Below, piece by piece: positions 1-7,852 of a stretch of DNA of 31,279 nt. Each line of letters opens with the position of its first letter. Within the stretch, counting starts at the first letter, position 1. The notes beneath the pieces were generated by a model. That model was given only the letters and a program-made list of their open reading frames with translations, was not told where the DNA came from and did no database searches. Source of the DNA: a virus; the IMG/VR virus record IMGVR_UViG_3300020202_000183, positions 1-31,279 of that record, one strand, 5' to 3'. The translations under genes were made by a program, and so were the position numbers.

Positions 1-617
1 TGTCCGGGCGCGAGCGCCTGCGCCGTGTTGTAGTCGGACGACTTGATCTCGGTGGTGTTGAGCAGCACCGTGATGTCCTTGGCCGGGCAGGCGATGAAGC
101 GCGGCTCGTCCGGATCGTTCTCGGCGGCGTCGAGGATCTCCTTCGCCGAGAGCAGCTTGGCGAGCGTGAGGCCGGAGGCGCTGAGCGGGACCTTCTGCGC
201 CGAGGGCAAGGTGACGCTGGTCGAGCCGGTCTTGCCGGTCTTCGCCGTGCCGTTGGCGGCGGCGACGATGACATCGTCCATCGCCCGACCCATGGCGTTG
301 GCCGCGGCGATCGCATATTCCGAGGTCGGGTCGATCAGCATGCGGACCTTGTCCTGGTTGTCGACCAGGTCGGCATATTCGTAGTCGTCGAGGCTCCAGT
401 AGCGCCGGGCGTGCGGCGTCTCGGTGAACGGCGTGTCGGCGTGCCGCGCGGTGCGCTTCATCGCGGTGCCGGCGCCGATCTGATCCCAGAAGCCGCTTTC
501 GCCGCGCACCATCTCGACGGTGACGGCATCGCGCAGGCGGGAACCCTTCTGCTGCACCAGATGCTGGACGTTGGCCTTGTACTGCTGGACGAAGGCGGTG
601 GTGATTTGCGTGCTCAT
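1..617 (-). CDS. Phage major capsid protein, C-terminus cut by window edge
   Basis: This is the N-terminal 205 residues of a major capsid protein; the rest lies beyond the left edge. The start ATG at 617 gives MSTQITTAFVQQYKANVQHL, which resembles the beginning of capsid proteins in BPP-1-like podoviruses. Further features typical of that family are the AMGRAMDD segment, the stretch around residues 135-150 (TGSTSVTLPS) and PRFIACPAKDITVLL near the edge. A GGAG sequence precedes the start. It is the last gene visible in the leftward late operon, after scaffold and an unknown protein, which is the usual position for the coat gene. About 170 bp of structured spacer lies upstream. The family call rests on recognised sequence pattern and on gene order. 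Confidence 0.85.
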   Translation of the reverse strand, partial: MSTQITTAFVQQYKANVQHLVQQKGSRLRDAVTVEMVRGESGFWDQIGAGTAMKRTARHADTPFTETPHARRYWSLDDYEYADLVDNQDKVRMLIDPTSEYAIAAANAMGRAMDDVIVAAANGTAKTGKTGSTSVTLPSAQKVPLSASGLTLAKLLSAKEILDAAENDPDEPRFIACPAKDITVLLNTTEIKSSDYNTAQALAPG

Positions 618-786
618 GACGAGCGCTCCAATTCATCAAGTGGCGATGGATCGGAGGGCTGCCCGCTTTCACGGACCCTTTCCTTGCCGGTGTCGCCCGG
701 CCTGGCGGGGTCCTTTCACCCTGTCAGCCGGACGCGAGGGCGCTCCCCGGCTGCCTTGCGCGGCGGCTCGCCGCGAAGCCCGAAAC
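618..786 (-). promoter_or_regulatory. Structured spacer upstream of the capsid gene
   Basis: This is the longest gap within the head module and contains three inverted repeats. They are CGCGGCG/CGCCGCG with a 3-nt loop (759-775), AGCCGG/CCGGCT with a 15-nt loop (726-752), and GGACCC/GGGTCC (673-713) enclosing GCCGG/CCGGC (686-701). None is followed by a T-run on the minus strand, so a classical intrinsic terminator is not evident. It may hold an RNA processing or stability element, or a capsid promoter. Confidence 0.4.
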
Positions 787-1266
787 TCAAGCGGCCGGCT
801 CGGCCGGCCATTCCGGCTGCCGGGCCATGTCGGCGGCCATCAGTGCGTCGTAGCTGAACTTGCCGATGCGCTCGGCGACACGCACCGCGGCAGCGTCGAT
901 CGCGCCGAGCCGTGCGCCGAGCGCCTGCACCTCGGCGATCGCGTCCTTGTCGGCCGCGGTGCGCTTGTCCTCCGGCCGGCCGACGGCGACCAGGCCGTTC
1001 AGCAGCACCTGCATCAGGTCGTGCGGCGCGATCACGTTCTCGCGCCGGCGCACCCGCTCGGCCTCGAGCTCCGCCAGCTTCTTCGCCTGCAGCGGCGGCA
1101 GCGGCTGAAAGCGCGCCAGCACGGCGCGCGCCTTGTCGTAGTCGTTGACCACCGGCCGGCCCATCTCGGTGCCGACCTTGACGCCGGCCGCCACGATCGC
1201 GGCGAGCTTCTCCCGGTGCAGGTCCTTGCCGAGCTCGTTGTCGATGGTGTGCCAGAGGTCCGACAT
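787..1266 (-). CDS. Hypothetical head-module protein
   Basis: A 159-residue protein with no recognised domain. It begins MSDLWHTIDNELGKDLHREK and is rich in charged helical segments, for example LQAKKLAELEAERVRRRENV at about residues 60-80. No signal peptide or membrane segment is visible. It lies between the scaffold gene (stop at 1268) and the capsid gene, with almost no spacing upstream, so it is co-translated with scaffold. Its position suggests a role in head assembly or stabilisation, but that is inference from neighbours only. The reading frame is supported by its fit between flanking stops and starts and by normal amino-acid composition. Confidence 0.75.
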   Translation of the reverse strand: MSDLWHTIDNELGKDLHREKLAAIVAAGVKVGTEMGRPVVNDYDKARAVLARFQPLPPLQAKKLAELEAERVRRRENVIAPHDLMQVLLNGLVAVGRPEDKRTAADKDAIAEVQALGARLGAIDAAAVRVAERIGKFSYDALMAADMARQPEWPAEPAA

Positions 1267-1267
1267 G

Positions 1268-2176
1268 TCACTGCTCCGGGTAGGCGATGCTGTAGAGGCG
1301 GTTGCGCTTGCCGATCAGCGCCGGGCGCTCCGGGTGGAACTTGTCGTTGCTGATCTTCCGGTACTCGTCCGACGCCTCGAGCTTGGCGATCTCCGCCTTG
1401 GCCTGCTCCGGAGTGAGCTGGCCGAAGTTCGCGCCGCGGATCTCGTCGGGCAGCGCGCCGGGCTCGGCCAGGCCGGATCCGATGCGGTGGAACAGCTTGG
1501 CCATGCCGGGATGGTCGAACAGCAGGCGGCCGTCCGAGGTGCGGATCTCCAGCAGGTCTTTCAGGTCGTCGCCGGCGAAGTGCCGCAGCGTGTTGTTGGC
1601 GATCGCCATGTTCTGCTTGTGCGCGTCGCCCCAGGCGGTTTTCAGCGCGGTCTCGCCCTCGGCGACGCGCTGCTTGTCGGCCGCCTCCAGCGCGGTGAAG
1701 GCGCCGCCCTGCAGCTCGAAATACTTGGCCAGCAGGTGCTTGGCCTGGCTGTTGTTGAGGCCGGCCTTGTGCATCTCCGCCAGCATCGACTTCTGCACGT
1801 TGGCATCGACCGGCAGGCCCTCCGGCACCTTGATGTCCTTGAGCTCGTACTTGTCCGGGCTCTCCGGCCGGCCGAGCCGGTTCCACACGACGTCCCAGTC
1901 CTCGGGCTTGGCGTCCTTGCCCGGCAGCGGCAGCTTCTCGCGGCCGATCAGCTTCTGCGCGTTGAGGTGCTCCTTCGCCAGGTCCTCGACGCCCTTCATG
2001 TTGGCGAACAGCGGATCGGCGCGCATCGCCTCGGGCAGCCAGGCGCGATCGGCGCCGGGCTGGGGCGCCGGCGCCGGAGCAGGGGCGGGTGCAGGTGCAG
2101 GAGCAGGTGCCGGCGCCGGCGCGGGATCGCCCTCGGGCGCGCGAAGGAACCGCTCGAGCCAGTTATTCGTCCGCAT
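1268..2176 (-). CDS. Putative capsid scaffolding protein
   Basis: A 302-residue acidic and helical protein placed directly before the capsid genes, where podovirus scaffolds are usually found. Residues 18-38 are an uninterrupted Pro-Ala alternation. After this come an NMKGVEDLAKEHLNAQKLIG segment (about 59-78) and a LPLPGKDAKPEDWDVVWNRLG segment. Both patterns occur in phage proteins annotated as scaffold or capsid assembly proteins. The rest is mostly predicted helix. The start ATG at 2176 overlaps the end of the Bbp19-like gene by 14 bp. The scaffold call is family pattern plus gene order; a protease or other assembly role cannot be excluded. Confidence 0.7.
   Translation of the reverse strand: MRTNNWLERFLRAPEGDPAPAPAPAPAPAPAPAPAPAPQPGADRAWLPEAMRADPLFANMKGVEDLAKEHLNAQKLIGREKLPLPGKDAKPEDWDVVWNRLGRPESPDKYELKDIKVPEGLPVDANVQKSMLAEMHKAGLNNSQAKHLLAKYFELQGGAFTALEAADKQRVAEGETALKTAWGDAHKQNMAIANNTLRHFAGDDLKDLLEIRTSDGRLLFDHPGMAKLFHRIGSGLAEPGALPDEIRGANFGQLTPEQAKAEIAKLEASDEYRKISNDKFHPERPALIGKRNRLYSIAYPEQ
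2063..2125 (-). repeat. Pro-Ala coding microsatellite in the scaffold gene
   Basis: This GC-rich stretch codes for 10.5 Pro-Ala units (residues 18-38) in hexamer-like DNA repeats such as GCAGGTGCAGGA on the plus strand. Such tracts form stiff linkers and can change length by slippage. Confidence 0.85.
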
Positions 2177-2432
2177 GCTGGGCCTCCCGGGCGCGCTCGA
2201 TCATGGCGCGGTCGTCAAGCATCAGGTGCCCGGCGACATGCTGCGCCACGCGGAAGCGGCCGATGTTGTAGTGGGTGTGGTGCGGATCGCCGGGCACCAT
2301 CAGCTCGCGGCCGGCGCCGCAGAACTTCATCAGGTCGGCCAGCACCCGCTTGCCGGCCTCGGAGCCGAACACCTGCGCGTAGTCGCGGCGCAGCTGCTGG
2401 CGGCGCAGGCGGGCGGCGAGCTCACTGACCAT
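2163..2432 (-). CDS. Bbp19-like small phage protein
   Basis: An 89-residue protein similar in pattern to Bbp19 of Bordetella phage BPP-1. The central YAQVFGSEAGKRVLADLMKF followed by C and then DPHHTHYNIGRFRVAQHV is characteristic of that family. Its molecular role is not established to my knowledge. It sits between a small unknown gene and scaffold, with overlaps at both ends (11 bp upstream, 14 bp downstream), as in related head modules. It is soluble, with no signal or membrane segments visible. Confidence 0.75.
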   Translation of the reverse strand: MVSELAARLRRQQLRRDYAQVFGSEAGKRVLADLMKFCGAGRELMVPGDPHHTHYNIGRFRVAQHVAGHLMLDDRAMIERAREAQHADE

Positions 2433-2718
2433 TGCCGAGCCTCGCGCTAGTGTCGGCGACGATCGCCGGCGGCTCCTGCGCCGGATCGATGCCCTTCACC
2501 TCGAGGGTGGCGGCGAGCTCCTCGCGGCCGAGCTTCAGCAGGTCGATCAGGTGCTCGCGCAGCACCGGCACGTGCTGGCCGGCGATCGGGATCTCGATGA
2601 ACAGGCCGGGCGTCGGGTCGCTCAAGGCGGCGATCGCGCTCTCGACTTTGCGATGCGCATGGATCAAGTGAAGCGCGTCGCGCGCCACCTGCTCGGTGAT
2701 CTTGCCCTCACGCGGCAC
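2422..2718 (-). CDS. Hypothetical protein between portal and Bbp19-like gene
   Basis: A 98-residue protein of unknown function that begins MPREGKITEQVARDALHLIH. It contains a predicted helical N-terminal half and a possible beta segment around PGLFIEIPIAGQHVPVL (residues 37-53). It overlaps the portal gene end by 11 bp and the next gene start by 11 bp, so all three are translationally coupled. The composition is that of a normal soluble protein. No function can be assigned; its constant neighbours suggest a virion assembly context. Confidence 0.75.
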   Translation of the reverse strand: MPREGKITEQVARDALHLIHAHRKVESAIAALSDPTPGLFIEIPIAGQHVPVLREHLIDLLKLGREELAATLEVKGIDPAQEPPAIVADTSARLGNGQ

Positions 2719-4432
2719 GGCGGGCGCCCTCCTCGGCGTTTGGCAGCATGCCCGCGGTCTTCAGCGCGCCGGCCAGCGCCGCGGCGCCTTGCGCGCCGGA
2801 TTGCAGCGCGCCGGCCTGCTCGGCTGCCAGCGCGGTCTCGTTCGCCGCGCGCTGCGCCTCGGCGCGGGCCTGGCGGATCTGCGCCACCTTGCGCTCGTCG
2901 CGGATGACGCGCCGCGGCAGCGCCAGCCCGTCGGCCACCACGTCGGCGGCGGCATCCTCGTCGAACTTGTCCATCACCTCGGGCTTGATGTTGGCGAGCG
3001 GCACCATGACGTCGAGGAACTGCGACACCGCGCGCACCTCGCCGAGGCGCTGCGCCTTGCCCTGCATGCCCTCGTAGTCGACCTGCACCTCGCGGCCGCG
3101 CAGCTGCGGCGGCGGCGCGCCATAGACGCCGGCGCGCAGCCGGATCATGAACAGCCGCCAGATCAGCGGCGCCACGCCCTCGAGCTGGGCGCGGCCGAAG
3201 AACGGCCCGAGGATGGTGGCGGTCTCCTCCTCGAGCTTGAGGATGTGGGTCGCCGGCATGCGCGGGTCGCGCGGCAGCAGCAGCAGGTCCTTGTAGTAGC
3301 GGGCGTCGATGCGCGCCCGCACGCGGTCCATGAACTCCTCGCCGATGTCGAGCCGGCCGGTGAACTCCATCTGCCGCACCGGGCTGGCGGTGCCGGTCAT
3401 CAGGTCGGGCTGCACGTAGATGTTGCTGCCCGGGTTGATCCGCATCGGGCCGATGATGCCGTCGTCGGCGATCAGGTTGGGCGGATCGACGGATTTCTCG
3501 ACGCCGCGGATCTGCGTGCGCATGGCGCGCTGCAGCATCTTCACGTCGGCCAGCGCCTTAATGCCCGGGCCGCGGCCGTAGACCTCGCCGGCGCGCACCT
3601 GCCAGCGCGGCACGATGTAGGGCAGCTCCTCGAAGCCGTTGCGCTCGACGATGCATTTGCCCTTGGTGCTCAGCCAGAAGCTGGCGAAGGGCTTGCGGCC
3701 GTAGAGCCCGCGCGGCGCGAGCCGCGCCGGCAGCTCGTCGGCCGGCCAGACGCAGTGCCAGAACTCGAGCAGATCCTCCGGCTTCTTCTCGGCGTGCGCG
3801 TGCAGCTCGGCCGGCAGGCCTGACTTGAACTTCTGCACCGCCTGGCGCGCGGTCATCGACGGGTTGCGGAACACCGTGTCGATGCGACCGTCCTGGCCCT
3901 CGGCCAGGTAGAGCTCGGCCAGCGGCCGCGCCTGGATCAGCGGCGCGCGCGCCGGCCGCTCGGCGACGTAGAGGCCCGAGGTGCCAAAATCCACCAGCTC
4001 GCCGAGCCAGCTCTCGGCATGGCTGGAGAAGCTGGTGTCGGGCGACTGCAGCAGCGCGGCGATGTCCTTCACCGCCATCTCCAGCCAGGCCATCACGTCG
4101 CCATCGCGGCGCAGCAGGTCATCGACAGGCTTCAGGCCGAAGAACTTGGTGGCGGGGTTCATCACCCGGCCGTAGATCGCGTTGACCAGGATGTCGGAGG
4201 CGCCCTCGCCGGAGCTGTCGAGGATCTCCTGGCGGTTCTTCGTGCCGGGCTGATCCTGGCCGAGCGGGCCCGAGGTTGCCTTCTGCGCGATCGGGCGGAT
4301 GAAGCGCTGCACCTCGTCGAGGTGCGAATTGACGACGTTCTTGCGCGACTTCAGCTCCTCGGCCCGGGCAAGCAGCCAGCGCACGAGCTCGTCCTCGTCG
4401 CGTCGTTCCGCCTTCCCATCCGCGTCAGCCAT
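2708..4432 (-). CDS. Portal protein (podovirus head-to-tail connector)
   Basis: A 574-residue portal protein, the dodecameric ring at the head vertex through which DNA enters and leaves and to which the tail attaches. The N-terminal part (LKSRKNVVNSHLDEVQRFI, then SSGEGASDILVNAIYGRVMN) and the later VPRWQVRAGEVYGRGPG and ALADVKMLQRAMRTQI segments match the podovirus head-to-tail connecting protein family, which is usually 500-700 residues. The C-terminus is Ala-rich and helical (about 510-565). The start ATG at 4432 gives MADADGKAERRDEDELVRWL. It is followed by small overlapping genes and then scaffold and capsid, as in BPP-1-like phages. Confidence 0.92.
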   Translation of the reverse strand: MADADGKAERRDEDELVRWLLARAEELKSRKNVVNSHLDEVQRFIRPIAQKATSGPLGQDQPGTKNRQEILDSSGEGASDILVNAIYGRVMNPATKFFGLKPVDDLLRRDGDVMAWLEMAVKDIAALLQSPDTSFSSHAESWLGELVDFGTSGLYVAERPARAPLIQARPLAELYLAEGQDGRIDTVFRNPSMTARQAVQKFKSGLPAELHAHAEKKPEDLLEFWHCVWPADELPARLAPRGLYGRKPFASFWLSTKGKCIVERNGFEELPYIVPRWQVRAGEVYGRGPGIKALADVKMLQRAMRTQIRGVEKSVDPPNLIADDGIIGPMRINPGSNIYVQPDLMTGTASPVRQMEFTGRLDIGEEFMDRVRARIDARYYKDLLLLPRDPRMPATHILKLEEETATILGPFFGRAQLEGVAPLIWRLFMIRLRAGVYGAPPPQLRGREVQVDYEGMQGKAQRLGEVRAVSQFLDVMVPLANIKPEVMDKFDEDAAADVVADGLALPRRVIRDERKVAQIRQARAEAQRAANETALAAEQAGALQSGAQGAAALAGALKTAGMLPNAEEGARRAA

Positions 4433-4473
4433 GGAGACGGACTTTCAACCCGCCGCCCCCCGGGCCGTCCAGA

Positions 4474-4496
4474 ACTAAAACCGGAAGTGTTTTAGT
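4474..4496. repeat. AT-rich inverted repeat at a gene end
   Basis: A perfect inverted repeat, ACTAAAAC / GTTTTAGT, with a 7-nt centre CGGAAGT. It overlaps the TAA stop of the gene that ends at 4492 and lies upstream of the portal gene. It is strikingly AT-rich for this genome. The inner 16 bases (4478-4493) recur exactly at 8170-8185. On the minus strand the arm is followed by TCTGG rather than a T-run, so a terminator is uncertain; a protein-binding site is an alternative. Confidence 0.7.
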
Positions 4497-4905
4497 CCTT
4501 GGGCGTGTCCGTCATGCCGCGCACCAGGGCGCGGGTGAGGCTTTGCACCATCGCCCAGGAGAACCCGGCGGCCGCGGCGACGCCGGTCACCGTGACGCCG
4601 CTCGCGATCACCAGCTGCAGCACGCCGGCAGTGGCGATGCTGATGACGTGATCCACCGCCACCGCAAGCCCGGACGCCGCCGCGAGCACCAGGGCGCCAG
4701 GCGTGCCGATCGGACCCGATACCTGCACCGCCAGGCCAGGCGCCGCGGCCAGCGTCAGCGCGCCGGGCGTGACGAGCGTGAGCGTGGTGCCGCCGCTGGT
4801 GACTTGCCGCTGAGCCGCGCCAATATCGACGTAGCTGCGATTGGCGCCACTGCCCCCGCTGCCGCGCTGGACGGCGCCGATGTCAACGTAGGATCGCGTG
4901 CCCAT
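4492..4905 (-). CDS. Detached C-terminal part of the tailspike (SYVDIGA protein)
   Basis: A 137-residue product with two copies of a short motif near its N-terminus (RSYVDIGAVQR and RSYVDIGAAQR, about residues 4-34). The rest alternates hydrophobic beta-like strands of Gly, Ala, Val and Thr. DIGA-type motifs usually occur at the C-terminal end of right-handed beta-helix proteins. The upstream beta-helix gene ends with a TGA only two codons before this ATG, in the same reading frame. This product is therefore likely the separated C-terminal part of one ancestral tailspike, or a product made after stop-codon readthrough. It may still be translated by reinitiation. Confidence 0.65.
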   Translation of the reverse strand: MGTRSYVDIGAVQRGSGGSGANRSYVDIGAAQRQVTSGGTTLTLVTPGALTLAAAPGLAVQVSGPIGTPGALVLAAASGLAVAVDHVISIATAGVLQLVIASGVTVTGVAAAAGFSWAMVQSLTRALVRGMTDTPKD

Positions 4906-4908
4906 GGG

Positions 4909-6231
4909 TCAGGGAGCGTTGCCGATGTTGAAATCGGGGAAGCCGAGGCCCTGCGTCACGCCGGAGCTTTGGGTGAAATCGCCGGCGGCCGCGTTGGCGT
5001 AGCCGGGATCGTAGGTCTGGTTATCTTCGCCCGCGCCAGTCGTGGAGATCGTGCCTGAGCCGTTCGCCAGCAGCCCGGTGCCGAAGTTGTTGTTCCTGAT
5101 CTGGGCGATGCTGGCGGCGATCAGAGTGGCACCGTCAAGGTCAACGCCCCATCCGGTGTTTCCAGTCACGTTGTTGTTGAGCAAAGCGCCCTGGGCCAAA
5201 GGAACGGCAAGAACACCGATCTTGATCCCCGCGCCGCCGTTTCCGTGACTGGTGTTGTTCTTGATCGCCCACGCCTGCTGACCGCTGCCGGAGACCAGTT
5301 CGATCCCATGGCTGGTGTTGCCATAAGCGATGCAGTTTTCAACCCGCGGTCCCATGGCATTGGCCGTGGCTGCGCCTGTCTGGATACCAACTGTGCAGCC
5401 ACGCGCAACGCAGGCAACGATTACACCCCTGGAGCTGCCAATGATGCCTTCGTTTGTGCAATCGACGGCTTCGCAGCCTTCGATCCAACTGCCGCTTCCC
5501 GGGTTCGCCAGGGTCCGCAGCTTGTTCGTGCCGTTGGATTTGAGGTTGATGCAGCGGTTCGAGCCGGCCCCGCCGAACTCAGCTCCTACACCATAGGCAT
5601 TGGTCTTGGTCGCGTTCGAGCATTCGAGCTCCAGATCGCGGGTCTCGATGAGCGATGAGTTGCTGATGTGGATCACGCGCGCGTTCGCCGTCTGCGTGAT
5701 CTTCGCCCTGGTCGTGAAGCCGGGCTTGGTGCCGATGACGATATGCCCGTCCGTGGTGTTGCCGCTGCGGTTCATCGTCCACTGCGACGAAATGCTGTCG
5801 GTGGAGCCATCGACGTAATAGAGCTTCCAGCCCGGCAGGGCGTCGCCGCCACCGGTCTGATTGCCGAGCTTGCGGCTCGCCGTGGTGCCGATGCCGGCGC
5901 GCTTGCCGCCGATCGCCCAGCTCTTGCCGCTCTGCGAAGCGCCAAAAGCGTTCGCCACCGTCACGGTGAAAGCCACCGGGTCTTTGTTGGTGATCTTGCT
6001 GAAGTTCCGCGCGCCGGCCGTCGCGTCGGCGAGATAAATGACGTGGCTGCCGTCCGTCGCAACGTTGGTCAGATCGGGCGAGCCGTCGAGCGTGACGATA
6101 AGCCCGGTGCCATCGGTACTAGCATTCGAGCCGGTGAGCACGCTGCCTGCAGTCGTGCCATCGCCAGGCCCGGCGCCCGAATGAGCGTCGTTGCCGGCAG
6201 CAGGATCGAAGATGATCGCAGGGAAGGCCAC
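4909..6231 (-). CDS. Right-handed beta-helix tailspike-like protein
   Basis: A 440-residue protein rich in Gly, Asn, Thr and Ser. It shows the repeated short turns of a right-handed parallel beta-helix: HISNSSLIETRDLELECSNA, SRGVIVACVARGCTVGIQTG, PRVENCIAYGNTSHGIELVS, AIKNNTSHGNGGAGIKIGVL and ALLNNNVTGNTGWGVDLDG (about residues 190-370). The N-terminal region (1-90) would be the virion-binding part. Such folds are typical of tailspikes that bind or degrade surface polysaccharide, but no catalytic residues can be assigned here. The protein ends ...NIGNAP, followed by TGA and, in the same frame, the SYVDIGA gene. This suggests a truncated form of a longer spike. Confidence 0.75.
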   Translation of the reverse strand: MAFPAIIFDPAAGNDAHSGAGPGDGTTAGSVLTGSNASTDGTGLIVTLDGSPDLTNVATDGSHVIYLADATAGARNFSKITNKDPVAFTVTVANAFGASQSGKSWAIGGKRAGIGTTASRKLGNQTGGGDALPGWKLYYVDGSTDSISSQWTMNRSGNTTDGHIVIGTKPGFTTRAKITQTANARVIHISNSSLIETRDLELECSNATKTNAYGVGAEFGGAGSNRCINLKSNGTNKLRTLANPGSGSWIEGCEAVDCTNEGIIGSSRGVIVACVARGCTVGIQTGAATANAMGPRVENCIAYGNTSHGIELVSGSGQQAWAIKNNTSHGNGGAGIKIGVLAVPLAQGALLNNNVTGNTGWGVDLDGATLIAASIAQIRNNNFGTGLLANGSGTISTTGAGEDNQTYDPGYANAAAGDFTQSSGVTQGLGFPDFNIGNAP

Positions 6232-6234
6232 GGC

Positions 6235-6543
6235 TTACCCCAGCGCCGGCCGCACACACCCCTGTTGCACCACAGCCCAATCGGCATGGCCCTCGATGAA
6301 GGCAATGGCGGCGGTGATGAATGCATTGTAGGCGAGCACGTCGGCCGGCGTCAGCAGATAGGGAGGGCCATCGCTGCGCTGGTCCGTCCAGGTCGCGTTC
6401 TGCGGCGGATCCAGCGCATCATACACGTCGTCGATCGCCGCCTTATCGTCCTTCATCGCGAGAAGGACGGCGCGCAACTGCTCGGCGCGCACGCGGACGC
6501 GCTCGTTCACGAACTGCTGCACCTGTTGGTCGCTGGCCGCCAT
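6235..6543 (-). CDS. Conserved small phage structural-module protein
   Basis: A 102-residue protein starting MAASDQQVQQFVNERVRVRA. It has a helical N-terminal part, a central DKAAIDDVYDALDPPQNATW and the segment LLTPADVLAYNAFITAAIAF. I recognise this pattern from hypothetical proteins in phage structural regions, but no biochemical role is known to me. It is separated by 3 bp from the tailspike gene downstream and by 12 bp from the gene upstream, so it is part of the same late transcript. Confidence 0.75.
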   Translation of the reverse strand: MAASDQQVQQFVNERVRVRAEQLRAVLLAMKDDKAAIDDVYDALDPPQNATWTDQRSDGPPYLLTPADVLAYNAFITAAIAFIEGHADWAVVQQGCVRPALG

Positions 6544-6555
6544 GGCAACTTCCTC

Positions 6556-6984
6556 CTACTGCAGCTCGAACAGGCCGTTCGGCGTCTGCAGCGCGACGTC
6601 GAAGCCGGCCGGCGCCGAGGCATCGCCGCCGAGGTCGAACAGCGCCAGCAGCTCGGTGTCGGTGTCGTTGGTGCGGCCGGTGTAGTCGACCAGCGCGTAC
6701 TTGCCGAAGGTGAGCGTGCCGCCGCTGGCGGTCTGGTTGATGTCGTCGCAGTCGAAGCGGCCGTTGTTGCCGCTGAGCGCCCAGCTCTCGCCGGTGAGCG
6801 CCTTGCGCGTCGCGCCGTTGGTGGTGACCTCCGAGGCCGCGATGTCGTCGAGGAAGTCGTGCGCCTGGTTGAACGCCAGCGCCGTCGGCATCGGCACCAT
6901 GCGCAGGTCGGCGGTGTTCAGGTTGAGCGCGCCGTCGCCGAGATAGTCCTTGGCGCTCTTGTAGAACTGGACGGTCACCGCCAT
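6556..6984 (-). CDS. Hypothetical virion protein
   Basis: A 142-residue protein with a beta-rich composition: MAVTVQFYKSAKDYLGDGAL at the N-terminus, then GESWALSGNNGRFDCDDINQ and GGTLTFGKYALVDYTGRTND. No enzyme motif, signal peptide or membrane helix is visible. Phage proteins with this kind of sequence are often tail or head surface components, so a structural role is a reasonable guess from position among late genes. A short spacing to both neighbours indicates one operon. Confidence 0.72.
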   Translation of the reverse strand: MAVTVQFYKSAKDYLGDGALNLNTADLRMVPMPTALAFNQAHDFLDDIAASEVTTNGATRKALTGESWALSGNNGRFDCDDINQTASGGTLTFGKYALVDYTGRTNDTDTELLALFDLGGDASAPAGFDVALQTPNGLFELQ

Positions 6985-6987
6985 GGC

Positions 6988-7278
6988 TCAGAGCCCCGCG
7001 AAGTCGGCCTTGAGGGAGGTCAGGTGCTGCTCGAGCTCGGCCTCCATCCTGCGCTGCTTGCGCACCATGGTCAGCGCCGCCGCGGCGCCCTGCTTGCGCT
7101 CGATGCGCGCCACCTTGGCCGGCCACAGCTCCAAGAGCTCGCGCAGCCGCTTCACCCGCGCCATGCGGCGGTCGATCGACGGCATGGTGTTCGCCGGCAC
7201 GATCGCGACCTTCGCCGGCACCGGCACCGGCTGGGCCGGGCCCACCTTGCGGAACAGCCGGGCGAGGTGGGCAAACAT
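6988..7278 (-). CDS. Hypothetical basic protein
   Basis: A 96-residue, Arg/Lys-rich protein starting MFAHLARLFRKVGPAQPVPV. I chose the ATG at 7278 because it overlaps the TGA of the upstream gene (ATGA), the standard coupling in this operon; a longer reading would run into that gene. The second half (RRMARVKRLRELLELWPAKV, then EAELEQHLTSLKADFAGL) is likely helical or coiled coil. No domain is recognised. Confidence 0.68.
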   Translation of the reverse strand: MFAHLARLFRKVGPAQPVPVPAKVAIVPANTMPSIDRRMARVKRLRELLELWPAKVARIERKQGAAAALTMVRKQRRMEAELEQHLTSLKADFAGL

Positions 7279-7580
7279 CAGATCTGCGCCAGGCGCAGCA
7301 GGCCGGCGGTGGCGCTGGTGAAGGCGGTGCATTTCAGCTTGAACAGCGCGGCGGGATCGTAGTTCTCGCCGACCTTCACCGTCTGCTCGGTGTAGCTCTC
7401 CACCGTGTACCAGGTGACGCCGCCATCGACGGAGATCTGCAGCGCGACGGTGGCGTCCAGCGCGTCGTCGCTGTCCACCGCCATGATGTTGAACTTGCCG
7501 ATCAGGGCGACGGCCGCGGTCTCGTCGTTCTGCGCGGTGAAGACCTTGGACGCGAGCGCCTTCGGGGTGGTGCCGGGCAT
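7278..7580 (-). CDS. Hypothetical small virion protein
   Basis: A 100-residue, beta-rich protein. After MPGTTPKALASKVFTAQNDE it contains alternating strands with the segment ATVALQISVDGGVTWYTVES, a layout common in small tail or head decoration proteins with an immunoglobulin-like or jelly-roll fold. That fold is inference only. It is preceded by GGAGG 7 nt before the ATG; this Shine-Dalgarno sequence lies inside the last codons of the upstream gene. It overlaps the next gene by ATGA. Confidence 0.72.
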   Translation of the reverse strand: MPGTTPKALASKVFTAQNDETAAVALIGKFNIMAVDSDDALDATVALQISVDGGVTWYTVESYTEQTVKVGENYDPAALFKLKCTAFTSATAGLLRLAQI

Positions 7581-7583
7581 GTC

Positions 7584-7847
7584 CTAGCCTCCGAGCAGGG
7601 TCTTGCGGCCGAGCGTGGGCTGCGAGGTGTCGCCCATGGCGCCGGTCAGGATGGTGGAGCTGCGCCCCTTCACCTTGCGGGCGAGCTCGAGCTCGCGCTC
7701 GCGCGCCGAGGCGACCGCCGGATCCTCGCGCGTCACCGGCGCCGGCGCCGGCGCGGTGTCGGCCGGCGGCGGCGGCGCGGGCGGCGGCGCCGGGATGGTG
7801 ATGATCTGCGTCGGCTGCGGCCGCGGCGAGGAGAACATCTGCGTCAT
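7584..7847 (-). CDS. Conserved phage protein ending in KTLLGG
   Basis: An 87-residue protein starting MTQMFSSPRPQPTQIITIPA. It has a Pro-rich region (residues 19-38) and then a conserved C-terminal half, ARKVKGRSSTILTGAMGDTS and GRKTLLGG. This GR.(S/A)TILTG...KTLLG pattern is common in a small protein near portal and terminase genes in many phages, and its function is unknown to me. The ATG at 7847 has GGAGG 9 nt upstream, located in the end of the preceding gene. A much longer reading upstream would overlap that gene and was rejected. Confidence 0.75.
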   Translation of the reverse strand: MTQMFSSPRPQPTQIITIPAPPPAPPPPADTAPAPAPVTREDPAVASARERELELARKVKGRSSTILTGAMGDTSQPTLGRKTLLGG

Positions 7848-7852
7848 CTCGC

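Noticed and set aside
2089-2271. Plus-strand reading across the Pro-Ala repeat
   Set aside because: It is antisense to the scaffold gene and arises from the hexamer repeat; no ribosome site.
4909-6231. Diversity-generating retroelement target in the tailspike (as in BPP-1)
   Set aside because: No reverse transcriptase gene, template repeat or adenine-rich variable repeat was found in the window.
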